Source: CAYQUC01 sp964514215
GTDB taxonomy: Bacteria > Pseudomonadota > Gammaproteobacteria > UBA6429 > Thiohalophilaceae
Direction of reading: 5' to 3'
Assembly: GCA_964514215.1 (NCBI GenBank)
Contig: CAZEPW010000049.1
Location: forward strand, 1-28,136
DNA length: 28,136 bases
Shown piece after piece: positions 1-6,570 of this stretch (its first letter is position 1; each line of letters begins with the position of its first letter). Position numbers and translations under genes: made by a program. Below the pieces are notes generated by a model that had not been told where the DNA came from, did no database searches, and saw only the letters and a list, made by a program, of their open reading frames with translations.

Positions 1-124
1 TATTTAACATAATTTGCATGCTTATCAGACAAAATAAGATAAATACCGATGCAAATTGGGGTTAATATACATTAAAATAAGGTTAAGTTTGTTTTTCGAT
101 AGGTAATAGGGAAGAAGCATCGTT

Positions 125-700
125 ATGCTAGATTCAATTAAATTAATTTCATCGAGTGAATGGAGTCAGCTAGTCACTATAAGCCTTGCATTTTTAGCTT
201 TTGTTATTTCAATTTTTGCGTATCGTCGAGCGGGTAAATCGTATTACAACAATTCAATACCGCTTGCTAAACGTAATAAAGAATTGAATATTAGCAAACC
301 CATTCTTGAGCGTTATAAAAGCATTGATGTTTCGTTAATGTTAACGGCAAAACGTAATACGCAGAATCAATTGCGGTTAATTTTAAAAAATACCGGTATT
401 GTCACCGCGCGTGATATTGATTTTGTTATTGGTTCACCCATTCGAGTTATTAATGCTGATGAATTAGTGAATGGCATTAATGACAGCATCGAAATTAAAG
501 ATTCTGCACTTAAACCACGTTTAACTATTATTGATGCGCGTTCAATTTTTCCGATTACTGAAGTCTTACCTGGAGTCGTTTTTGATATTTTGGCAGTAAC
601 AACAATGGGGTTTGGAAAAATTTGTGATTTCCCAATATCCATTAGTTGGGTTGATGATCGTGGTACGCGTCATTTTCAAGATGAAGTGGTTACGATATAA
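125..700 (+). CDS. Unrecognised protein with one N-terminal membrane anchor
   Basis: I do not recognise this 191-residue protein. A hydrophobic stretch at about residues 16-33, followed by YRR, looks like a single membrane anchor, leaving the rest on one side of the membrane. The remainder is rich in beta-strand-like segments; 'LRLILKNTGIVTARDIDF' (about residues 83-100) resembles the 'L.NTG...A..I' pattern of immunoglobulin-like domains. The ATG at 125 is preceded by 'gggaag', a usable ribosome binding site. It is a single gene, ending directly at a strong hairpin and facing the next gene tail to tail. Being a real gene is likely; function unknown. Confidence 0.75.
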   Translation: MLDSIKLISSSEWSQLVTISLAFLAFVISIFAYRRAGKSYYNNSIPLAKRNKELNISKPILERYKSIDVSLMLTAKRNTQNQLRLILKNTGIVTARDIDFVIGSPIRVINADELVNGINDSIEIKDSALKPRLTIIDARSIFPITEVLPGVVFDILAVTTMGFGKICDFPISISWVDDRGTRHFQDEVVTI

Positions 701-732
701 AAAAACATACCTCGATCGCGAGGTATGTTTTT
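701..732. terminator. Bidirectional intrinsic terminator
   Basis: A perfect 14-base inverted repeat (arms 701-714 and 719-732, loop 'atcg') has an A-run on the left arm and a T-run on the right arm, so it can terminate transcription from either side. It starts one base after the stop codon of the left gene and lies just beyond the 3' end of the convergent right gene. Confidence 0.9.
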
Positions 733-738
733 ATTATT

Positions 739-1116
739 TTAAGCTGACTTTTTAAATCCCTCAATTAATACTTTTGGAAATCTAGCCTGCGCATCTTCTA
801 CTAATTTAACATTGTTACCATCAACAATAATTAATTCATCTCGAACGTGTAACATCGCAGTTTTAAAACGAACATCAAAGTTAGGTATTAATTTAGTTGC
901 ACCGCCGCTTGCTCCTGACACTGAAACTAACATAGGTGTGATAATTAATGAGTCAAATTTTGCGTCGTCATTAATATCACTTGCTTTTAATGATTTAATT
1001 TTATCCAAGTGTTCCTTTAAAGCCGGTGCGAATTTTTCAACAGCTTTATCAATTGCATTATCACCAAGCTTATCTAAAACACCGCCACCAATTTTATCTT
1101 TTAATCCGCCAAACAT
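739..1116 (-). CDS. Unrecognised small soluble protein
   Basis: This 125-residue protein has no family I recognise. The start is set at 1116 rather than the upstream ATG at 1182, because a strong AGGAGG (1123-1128) lies six bases before this ATG while the upstream one has none. The N-terminus 'MFGGLKDKIGGG' and the following alternating Lys/hydrophobic residues suggest an amphipathic helix (about 1-50); a Gly/Ser/Ala patch 'SVSGASGGATKL' sits near residues 69-80. No signal peptide or membrane segment. Monocistronic, sharing the bidirectional terminator at its 3' end. Confidence 0.7.
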   Translation of the reverse strand: MFGGLKDKIGGGVLDKLGDNAIDKAVEKFAPALKEHLDKIKSLKASDINDDAKFDSLIITPMLVSVSGASGGATKLIPNFDVRFKTAMLHVRDELIIVDGNNVKLVEDAQARFPKVLIEGFKKSA

Positions 1117-1122
1117 AACAAA

Positions 1123-1128
1123 CCTCCT
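1123..1128 (-). promoter_or_regulatory. Strong ribosome binding site that sets the start at 1116
   Basis: On the minus strand this reads AGGAGG, six bases before the ATG at 1116. It favours the 125-residue product over a 147-residue reading from 1182. Confidence 0.8.
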
Positions 1129-1697
1129 TTTAAGTTTAAAAACTAAGTTAACAATAATATCAACTATGGTTTGAGCTTTCATTAAGTATTCAATAAATAT
1201 TTTTTAGTTAATTTTTATTTAACAAAATAAACCATCACTGTTTAAAGTCACTAAACAATTTCATTGGCTGCTCTGATACAGTAAGATATTCCGACCAAAG
1301 TAATGTTTAATGTTGCAATTGAAATAATAAAACGTTGATAATAATTTTTGGAATACAAAGCTGGTGGATGCGGTATTAGTAAAATTTAATTTAAAAGAGT
1401 TTGATTACTGAAACTTTAAATTTGCATATTTTAAACCATGCAGGCTGTTGTGGTAATTTTGTGCCAGCAAGCGATATTAAGATGTGGCATTAGCAACTGC
1501 CACAAAAACTCGTTGCATTTCAAGCACAGTATTGTCGCCACGAATAATAGGCTAATCACCAAAATTAATATGAAGCAATGACTTACATCATCTAATCCTA
1601 TAAAAATCACGTTATGTCAAAAAAGCGACAAATAATTACCCCTAAAAGGCTATTAACAACTCAATATCCTGACGAAACACTTGATTATTTCTCTATT
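1129..1697. other. Gene-poor stretch, possibly with decayed coding sequence
   Basis: No convincing gene is visible here. Two minus-strand open stretches look faintly protein-like: 1251-1385 (42 sense codons, no start, ending '...GISYCIRAANEIV') and about 1480-1555 (containing 'PIIRGDNTVLEMQRVF'). They are in pieces, with stops between, so any gene is degraded. A perfect 7-bp hairpin (1483-1489 with 1498-1504) lies within it, without a T-run. I could not assign a family to either fragment. Confidence 0.4.
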
Positions 1698-1716
1698 TGT
1701 GGGATTATATCCCACA
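1698..1716. promoter_or_regulatory. Palindrome upstream of the Imm8-like gene, possible operator
   Basis: A perfect 7-bp inverted repeat, 'tgtggga' (1698-1704) and 'tcccaca' (1710-1716) around 'ttata', ends about 30 bases before the start codon of the Imm8-like gene. Size and place fit a dimeric repressor site near the promoter, but no cognate regulator is visible. Confidence 0.4.
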
Positions 1717-1746
1717 TAATGATTGATCTTCTATTGTAGGGAAATG

Positions 1747-2121
1747 ATGAAAATTCAAAAACATTTAAAATTAAAAACACTAACATCAGGCGAAGTAGAT
1801 TTAGAAACCTGGTCACCCAAATCACCTGAAGACATCCATATTTGTTTAGACATGGGTGTTAGGGTTAAAAACCTGAAAGGTGAAATTACCTTGAATGTAA
1901 CGCTTGCGACTCCTGAAGCCTTACGTCTTCGTCGAAACAGCACTGAGCTTGTTGAGAAACATACGGTGGTGGTTCAGAAGTATGACTATGCCAACGTAAG
2001 GAAGCTGCTAAAAGGTTTAATTAGTAAATGCAATCGAGAAACACAGTTTGATAGTTGTGTTGCTTTAGCAAAATATTTCCACTGGGAATATGATTATTGC
2101 AAATTAGACCAAGCCCTTTAA
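1747..2121 (+). CDS. Imm8-family immunity protein (orphan)
   Basis: This about 124-residue protein matches my recollection of the Imm8 immunity family: an N-terminal segment 'DLETWSPKSPEDIHICLDMGV', a central 'ITLNVTLATPEALRLRR', then 'YDYANVRKLLKGLISKC' and a C-terminal 'ALAKYFHWEYDY', the WE-x-DY ending being typical. Imm8 proteins normally neutralise a polymorphic toxin secreted by neighbouring cells. No toxin gene is adjacent, so it is either an orphan that protects against non-kin toxin or a relic. I prefer the ATG at 1747 (or 1744) over 1723 because of 'taggga' just upstream. Neighbours are unrelated; the next gene converges on it four bases away. Family call moderately sure, function inferred. 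Confidence 0.65.
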   Translation: MKIQKHLKLKTLTSGEVDLETWSPKSPEDIHICLDMGVRVKNLKGEITLNVTLATPEALRLRRNSTELVEKHTVVVQKYDYANVRKLLKGLISKCNRETQFDSCVALAKYFHWEYDYCKLDQAL

Positions 2122-2125
2122 ATGC

Positions 2126-2326
2126 TTATTGTTCACCCTGTTTGGGTGGGCACTTTATCGAGCCATAAGAACAAAACACGCAGCAATCACCGGGTAGCGG
2201 TTTGAGTAACTTTTTGCAGTTAGTGCATTCGTAATACCATTGACATGAATCTGTGGGCATTGTTTCAGTTTGTTGAAAACCACATTCCGGGCAACTAATG
2301 GTTGAGTCTAATTGGATTGATGGCAT
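2126..2326 (-). CDS. GDCCVxC-domain small cysteine protein of a metal operon
   Basis: This 66-residue protein carries two CxxC pairs ('CPEC', 'CTNC') and the signature 'GDCCVFCSYGSIKCPP', which defines the GDCCVxC family. Members often sit beside mercury transport genes and some use selenocysteine at the signature; here both signature residues are plain cysteine codons. The cysteines suggest metal or redox binding, probably a thiol buffer for a soft metal. It is the third gene of a tight operon, starting four bases after the merC stop. Function in detail is unproven for the family as far as I know. Confidence 0.8.
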   Translation of the reverse strand: MPSIQLDSTISCPECGFQQTETMPTDSCQWYYECTNCKKLLKPLPGDCCVFCSYGSIKCPPKQGEQ

Positions 2327-2330
2327 ATTG

Positions 2331-2753
2331 TTAAACCGAGTTGTTGTTTGAGTCTGTGTCTATTAGTGTTGCACAATAGGGTTGTGGTGGCCAAATTAGA
2401 TTGCCAACAGAAACTAGCAACATTAAAACTAATCCTGCATAGAACATATACGTGCTCCAGTTTGCTGTCCAGTATAAATAGAGCGTTGCAAGAACCATAC
2501 TGGGACCAACAAAGCTCAATAATGTGCGTGACATTTTTCGGTGGGACCACCAAGCAATGGTATTACTTACAATAACAAGCATTGCAAAAATTGGTAGTAA
2601 TTTATTAATAAACATTCCTTCAAACTGGGCTAAGAAGCCAAAGCCTATACTGGCTCCGAGAGCGCCCAATAATGGAAAACACGATGCACATCCCATCGCG
2701 GCAACAATAGCGCCGATTGATCCAACTTTGTCTGTGATACTCGATATTTTCAT
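2331..2753 (-). CDS. merC: MerC-family mercury (soft metal) transporter
   Basis: The 140-residue protein follows MerC closely: 'TDKVGSIGAIVAAMGCASCFPLLGALGASIGFGFL' near the N-terminus, with the metal-binding pair Cys22 and Cys25 in the first membrane helix, then 'FINKLLPIFA', 'SHRK' and 'GPSMV'. Four membrane helices are expected at about 11-35, 46-66, 76-93 and 99-120. MerC moves Hg(II) across the inner membrane. The transposon-borne MerC has a second cysteine pair at its C-terminus; here only Cys127 remains, in 'PYCATL'. It starts three bases after the metallochaperone stop. No mercuric reductase is in the window, so the metal handled could be mercury or a related ion. Confidence 0.88.
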   Translation of the reverse strand: MKISSITDKVGSIGAIVAAMGCASCFPLLGALGASIGFGFLAQFEGMFINKLLPIFAMLVIVSNTIAWWSHRKMSRTLLSFVGPSMVLATLYLYWTANWSTYMFYAGLVLMLLVSVGNLIWPPQPYCATLIDTDSNNNSV

Positions 2754-2756
2754 AAA

Positions 2757-3194
2757 CTATTTTTCCATTTTTTTAAATTCAGCAAGACAACATTGGCCAG
2801 AAGGGTTTCGAATATTGCACGCGCATTGATGGGATTTTGTTTGTTTAATAACAAAATCTTTTATCACCTTTGCCGTACCAGTATCGAGAGCATGTTGGTA
2901 TTGTTGTTTTGAAATATCAAAGCAATAGCATAACCAGCCTTGTTGTATTTCAAGTTTATCCCGAACTTGTGATATTTTATAGCTATTTTTATTATCTGAA
3001 AAATAAATAGTATCGCACTGGTTGTTGCAACAGTGATAAAAATTCTCACTTGGAGTATCTAGGTTTAAAGGAAATACGACATGTTGTAAAACTGTTGTTA
3101 GATCAACCGCGATACATTTTGTATTGCACTGCGGGCAGATAAGTTTTTGGCTTTTCTTATTTTCATTTAATTCTGGGCTACAACATTCTGACAT
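2757..3194 (-). CDS. Iron-sulfur (CopZ-type) metallochaperone, first gene of metal operon
   Basis: This 145-residue cysteine-rich protein has the layout of the putative iron-sulfur-cluster-binding metallochaperones related to the N-terminal domain of archaeal CopZ: a leading CC (4-5), a zinc-type knuckle (Cys20, Cys23, Cys27), 'CCNNQC' (55-60), and a C-terminal [2Fe-2S] BFD-like module with Cys89/Cys91 in 'CYCFDIS' and Cys124/Cys126 then 'NPSGQCC' (135-136). Such proteins bind and hand on soft metals. It is the promoter-proximal gene, with 'ggag' six bases before the ATG and a MerR-type promoter just upstream. Identity of the delivered metal is inferred from merC downstream. Confidence 0.8.
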   Translation of the reverse strand: MSECCSPELNENKKSQKLICPQCNTKCIAVDLTTVLQHVVFPLNLDTPSENFYHCCNNQCDTIYFSDNKNSYKISQVRDKLEIQQGWLCYCFDISKQQYQHALDTGTAKVIKDFVIKQTKSHQCACNIRNPSGQCCLAEFKKMEK

Positions 3195-3214
3195 AATCTA
3201 CTCCGTATAAAGTG

Positions 3215-3246
3215 ATTATAAACTCTGTACCTACGTACAGAGTCAA
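3215..3246 (-). promoter_or_regulatory. MerR-type metal-responsive promoter and operator
   Basis: On the minus strand, -35 TTGACT (3241-3246) and -10 TATAAT (3215-3220) are separated by 20 bases, longer than the usual 17. The spacer region holds a perfect 9-bp inverted repeat (3222-3230 and 3235-3243, gap of 4) with the 'ctctgtac...gtacagag' form. Overlong spacing with a dyad between the elements is the hallmark of promoters untwisted by MerR-family regulators upon metal binding. It drives the metallochaperone-merC-GDCCVxC operon. No merR-like gene is in this window. Confidence 0.88.
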
Positions 3247-3534
3247 TGCCAATCGCTTCATTAGGTGGCGTAGTCGACTTTTTAAATTACCTCGATGATT
3301 GCGATTGCAGTGTTTTAGACTGTAGTTTGACAGAGTGTGTTGATTAGTGATGATAGTTATTAGAACGAAATAAAATTAAAGACAATTGTCATTCAGGATT
3401 TTGCAACGTCACCGTTCACCGTTTGCAACATTTTTTTAATAGTAATCGGCTACGATGCGAAAAATAATAAATTTGTTACGTTTAGTTTTCTTAACAATTA
3501 TAGAATAGATAGTGTGGCGCGGATTGTTGTTTGA
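3247..3534. other. Intergenic stretch upstream of the metal promoter
   Basis: No recognised gene lies between the metal promoter and the NTF2-like gene. The only coding possibility is a 33-codon plus-strand frame at 3246-3347 with four cysteines, discussed as a finding; it lacks a ribosome binding site. In particular there is no divergent merR, which is where one would expect it. Confidence 0.5.
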
Positions 3535-3939
3535 TTAATCCAGTAACTTATCGTGTTTAACTTCGTCATAGGGTAAAATTCGTTCTTGAACAACACGCCA
3601 ATTACCATGTTCCTTTTCGAGTAATACTTCAATACCCTGTGCTGAAATTGCACCATCTGTTGCCTCAACGGCCTCATAGGTTTTAAACATTACACGTGAA
3701 TCGGTATGGGCTTGCAATTTGAACCCCTGAAAACTGATGCTCTTAATAATATTATTTGCAAATTCATGTTTACATTGTGTCGCCCAATCGTTGTAACCAA
3801 TATTGTCGAAGTCTGGAATACCTGTAATATTAACTTTTTTTGATATTAAATTCATGTGTGCATCAAATTGCTTATTTGCAGCGGTCTCAACAATTTTATT
3901 CATCCAATTTTTTGCAATGGCAGTTGCTTGTTCACTCAT
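3535..3939 (-). CDS. SnoaL/NTF2-like fold protein
   Basis: A 134-residue protein with the feel of the SnoaL-like/NTF2 superfamily: two amphipathic helices at the N-terminus ('AIAKNWMNKIVETAANKQF'), a short 'DFDNIGYNDWATQC' helix, then curved-sheet strands ending in 'GIEVLLEKEHGNWRVVQERILPYD', a typical terminal strand pair of the fold. No catalytic residue can be named. I start at the ATG at 3939, preceded by 'aagga', rather than the TTG at 3978. It stands alone between two long non-coding gaps. The fold is inferred from pattern only, and the role is unknown. Confidence 0.6.
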   Translation of the reverse strand: MSEQATAIAKNWMNKIVETAANKQFDAHMNLISKKVNITGIPDFDNIGYNDWATQCKHEFANNIIKSISFQGFKLQAHTDSRVMFKTYEAVEATDGAISAQGIEVLLEKEHGNWRVVQERILPYDEVKHDKLLD

Positions 3940-4151
3940 ATTATTAGTTATCCTTTGGTTATAAGTATTTAAATCCAAGTGCTAATGTAGGCTATTATAT
4001 CAATATAAATCAAGAAATGATTGCTTGTGGATACGCTATTGGTGAGGGCTTTCGCCTATCTTGTCTTGCAGCTACCAAAATATCAACTTGATATTATAAT
4101 CATAGAAGTTATCATGATTCCATTTAGCCTATTTTAAAAAAGGACGACGGT

Positions 4152-4709
4152 ATGATTGGAAAATATAACATTGCATTTGGATTTATTTATTTAGTGTTCA
4201 CCGCATCACTTGGCGTTGTAATGGTTGATATGTATCAGGATTATGGAAAAATTGCGCAACAAAAACAAAGTTCAGTTGGTCGACTTCAAGCGTTAGCAGG
4301 TAGTGATTTCGAAGAAGAGCTAGAACCTCTTGTGGCAATTGATATCGCCAAGGCAAATACCAATGGAATTTTAGGGTTAAATAAATTGTTAAATTCAGCT
4401 GCTGAAATTGATGCCATCAAAGGTGGGGCGCATGCCCATGGTAATTTGGAATCGGTGCTGAATATCATTGTTGGATTGGTTTTATGTTTTATCAGCGCCG
4501 CAAAATGGTTAAAATATTTAATCAGTGGTTTATTTATAGTTGGTGCTGTCATGCATTCCGGCATGTTGTATTTATCAACTGTGTTTGGATTTAGTTGGGC
4601 GGCTTTTTTACTTGAAACTGGAGTTGGTCCCATTGCAATTTTAATTGGCCTGTTACTTATCGGTGTTACCACCTTATTTAAATTTACAAATAAAATAGTG
4701 ATAGATTGA
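4152..4709 (+). CDS. Unknown four-helix membrane protein with HAHGN motif
   Basis: I do not recognise this 185-residue protein. Predicted membrane helices lie at about 6-26, 101-116, 119-141 and 157-177, with a soluble helical loop of about 75 residues between the first two. Just before the second helix is 'GGAHAHGN' (91-98), and a further histidine sits in 'MHSG' (135); such membrane-edge histidines are common in heme or metal sites but nothing proves it here. 'aaggacgacgg' before the ATG is a good ribosome binding site. Its TGA overlaps the ATG of the iminopeptidase, so the two are translationally coupled. Confidence 0.75.
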   Translation: MIGKYNIAFGFIYLVFTASLGVVMVDMYQDYGKIAQQKQSSVGRLQALAGSDFEEELEPLVAIDIAKANTNGILGLNKLLNSAAEIDAIKGGAHAHGNLESVLNIIVGLVLCFISAAKWLKYLISGLFIVGAVMHSGMLYLSTVFGFSWAAFLLETGVGPIAILIGLLLIGVTTLFKFTNKIVID

Positions 4710-5665
4710 TGCGCGAACTTTATCCTAAAATTAAACCTTATACCAGTCATACTCTCGCGGTAGATGCGCCCCATGAATTGTATATTGAAGAGTGCGGCAA
4801 TCCGGATGGCGTGCCGGTGGTTTTCATTCACGGTGGCCCGGGTTCTGGTTGTGAAAATTATCACCGCCGATTTTTTGATCCAGAACGCTATCGCATCATA
4901 TTGTTTGATCAACGTGGTAGCGGTCAATCAACTCCACATGCTGATTTAACCAATAACACCACTCAAGCATTGGTTGCAGACATGGAAGCAATTAGAAAAT
5001 TCTTGCATGTATCGCAATGGATGTTATTTGGTGGATCGTGGGGCTCAACCTTGGCATTGGTTTATGCACAAGCACATCCTGATAAAGTGCTGGGTATGAT
5101 AGTACGCGGTATATTTTTATGCCGCCAACGCGAAATTGATTGGTTTTATCAAGAAGGTGCCAGTCGGTTATTTCCCGATTTATGGCAAGATTTTATAAAA
5201 CCGATCCCCGAAAATGAACGCGACAATTTAGTTGCTGCTTATTATAAACGCTTAACCAGTGATAATGAAATTGAACGTTTTACTGCTGCAAAAGCTTGGT
5301 CTTTGTGGGAAGGTCGCACGGCTTGTTTAATACAAAAACGTTCGGTAGTGGATCACTTTTCTGATATGCACACGGTATTAAGCCTTGCGCGAATCGAATG
5401 CCATTATTTTATCAATAATAGTTTTTTATCCGAAAATCAAATATTAAATAATATGGACAAAATTAATTACATACCGGGAATTATTATTCAAGGCCGCTAC
5501 GATGTTATTTGTCCTGCGGAAAGTGCTTGGTTATTGCATCAACAATGGCAAATGTCGGATTTAGAAATCATCCCCGATGCGGGTCATTCTGCCAGTGAAC
5601 CGGGTATTGTTGATGCGTTGATTAAAGCAACGCAATACATGTTGAGCCGTATTAATGGTGATTAA
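4709..5665 (+). CDS. pip: Proline iminopeptidase
   Basis: A 318-residue alpha/beta-hydrolase that cleaves N-terminal proline from peptides (peptidase family S33), normally cytoplasmic. The oxyanion motif 'HGGPGSGC' is at 41-48, the nucleophile Ser110 is in 'GGSWGS', Asp265 in 'GRYDVICP' and His293 in 'DAGHSASEPG' complete the triad. 'FDPERYRIILFDQRGSGQSTPHA' and 'AAKAWSLWEG' are characteristic of the family, and length is normal. The ATG at 4709 overlaps the upstream stop (TGATG); an alternative TTG at 4706 is unlikely. It is followed four bases later by dtd, a pairing seen in many Gammaproteobacteria. Confidence 0.93.
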   Translation: MRELYPKIKPYTSHTLAVDAPHELYIEECGNPDGVPVVFIHGGPGSGCENYHRRFFDPERYRIILFDQRGSGQSTPHADLTNNTTQALVADMEAIRKFLHVSQWMLFGGSWGSTLALVYAQAHPDKVLGMIVRGIFLCRQREIDWFYQEGASRLFPDLWQDFIKPIPENERDNLVAAYYKRLTSDNEIERFTAAKAWSLWEGRTACLIQKRSVVDHFSDMHTVLSLARIECHYFINNSFLSENQILNNMDKINYIPGIIIQGRYDVICPAESAWLLHQQWQMSDLEIIPDAGHSASEPGIVDALIKATQYMLSRINGD

Positions 5666-5669
5666 GTAA

Positions 5670-6113
5670 ATGATAGCATTATTACAACGAGTGACTCAGG
5701 CCAGTGTCAGTGTTGATCAAGAAATTATTGGGGAAATCCAACAAGGCTTGTTAGTGTTGCTTGGAATTGAGCGCGGTGATAGTGAAACTCAAGCAAGTCG
5801 TTTATTACAACGTGTATTAAATTATCGTATTTTTTCTGATGCACAAGATAAAATGAACTTAAACGTAACTGATATTAATGCTGGTGTGTTAATTGTACCG
5901 CAGTTTACGTTAGCGGCTAATACCAATAACGGCAATCGTCCCAGTTTTACATCGGCAGCAGCGCCTCAAGATGGTAAACGGTTGTATAATTATTTTGTAG
6001 CCGAGTCTAAATTAAAATATTCGACAATTGCGACAGGGCAGTTTGGAGCCGATATGCAAGTTGCGCTAATTAATGATGGCCCGGTGACGTTTTGGTTGCA
6101 GGTAACGCCGTGA
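5670..6113 (+). CDS. dtd: D-aminoacyl-tRNA deacylase
   Basis: Dtd removes D-amino acids, and glycine from tRNA-Ala, from mischarged tRNAs. The 147-residue length is normal. The N-terminus 'MIALLQRVTQASVSVD', the 'VPQFTLAA' active-site segment, 'RPSFTSAA.P' and the C-terminal 'FGADMQVALINDGPVT' with the Gly-cisPro motif are all present. One variation: 'VPQFTLAANT' replaces the more usual 'SQFTLAADT', a small change next to the active site. It begins four bases after the pip stop, in the same operon, and ends four bases from the convergent protease gene with no visible terminator. Confidence 0.95.
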   Translation: MIALLQRVTQASVSVDQEIIGEIQQGLLVLLGIERGDSETQASRLLQRVLNYRIFSDAQDKMNLNVTDINAGVLIVPQFTLAANTNNGNRPSFTSAAAPQDGKRLYNYFVAESKLKYSTIATGQFGADMQVALINDGPVTFWLQVTP

Positions 6114-6117
6114 GGGT

Positions 6118-6570
6118 TTATACCGAGAATAATAAATAATAACCGGCATTAAAAAATACATGAAATAGAATCGGAGGAATTAAACTATGATAACGTTCTT
6201 TTAATACGCCAAATACCAATGATGGAATAAAAACTAAGCTTGCCCATAATGGTGGATGGTATAAAAAATGCAACGAGGTAAATAATATACTGCTGATTAT
6301 ATTTGCTTTACTTAAATGAAAAAAAACAATGCCCGGAACTTTTTCTTGAAAAAATTCCATCACCGCACCACGAAATACAATTTCTTCAAATATAGGATAG
6401 AGTATCACCGGCAAGATAAAAGCCATTGGTGTTGCTAATGGCCAAAGTAAATTTGATGTAATGGGCAGAAAGTAAGACAAAGCAAACCAAAAAAATACTG
6501 CGCAACCTATAATAACCCATACCAATGGATCGTTAACTAAAAATACTAAAGGTTTTTTATGTTGATTCAT
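6118..6570 (-). CDS. CPBP-family intramembrane glutamic protease
   Basis: A 150-residue, four- or five-helix membrane protein with the CPBP (Abi/Rce1-like) catalytic signature: 'FEEIVFRG' (Glu62, Glu63, Arg67), 'SLHFLYH' (His101) and 'HVFFNAG' (His137, Asn141). These residues form the glutamate protease site within the membrane. It is short for the superfamily, resembling the single-domain processing proteases that act on C-terminal sorting signals (for example MrtJ-type), though I cannot prove that subgroup. The ATG overlaps the kinase stop codon as ATGA, which implies translational coupling and a shared function or stoichiometry. No obvious substrate gene lies nearby. Confidence 0.85.
   Translation of the reverse strand: MNQHKKPLVFLVNDPLVWVIIGCAVFFWFALSYFLPITSNLLWPLATPMAFILPVILYPIFEEIVFRGAVMEFFQEKVPGIVFFHLSKANIISSILFTSLHFLYHPPLWASLVFIPSLVFGVLKERYHSLIPPILFHVFFNAGYYLLFSV

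Noticed and set aside
812..1174. A 120-codon plus-strand frame opposite the small protein at 739-1116
   Set aside because: The minus-strand gene has a strong ribosome binding site and a terminator at its 3' end; the plus-strand frame has neither.
2131..2155. CACCC/GGGTG hairpin at the end of the Imm8-like gene
   Set aside because: It lies in the coding end of the GDCCVxC gene and lacks a T-run, so it may just reflect the codons.
2126..2326. Selenocysteine use in the GDCCVxC protein
   Set aside because: Both signature codons are TGC, with no in-frame TGA.
3940..3978. Upstream extension of the NTF2-like gene to a TTG
   Set aside because: The ATG at 3939 has a nearby ribosome binding site, and the 13 added residues look non-conserved and polar.
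4286..4927. A 213-codon minus-strand open frame across the unknown membrane protein and pip
   Set aside because: It lies antisense to two overlapping genes with clear protein signatures. Its own translation shows no family and has a skewed composition, so it is a shadow of the real frames.
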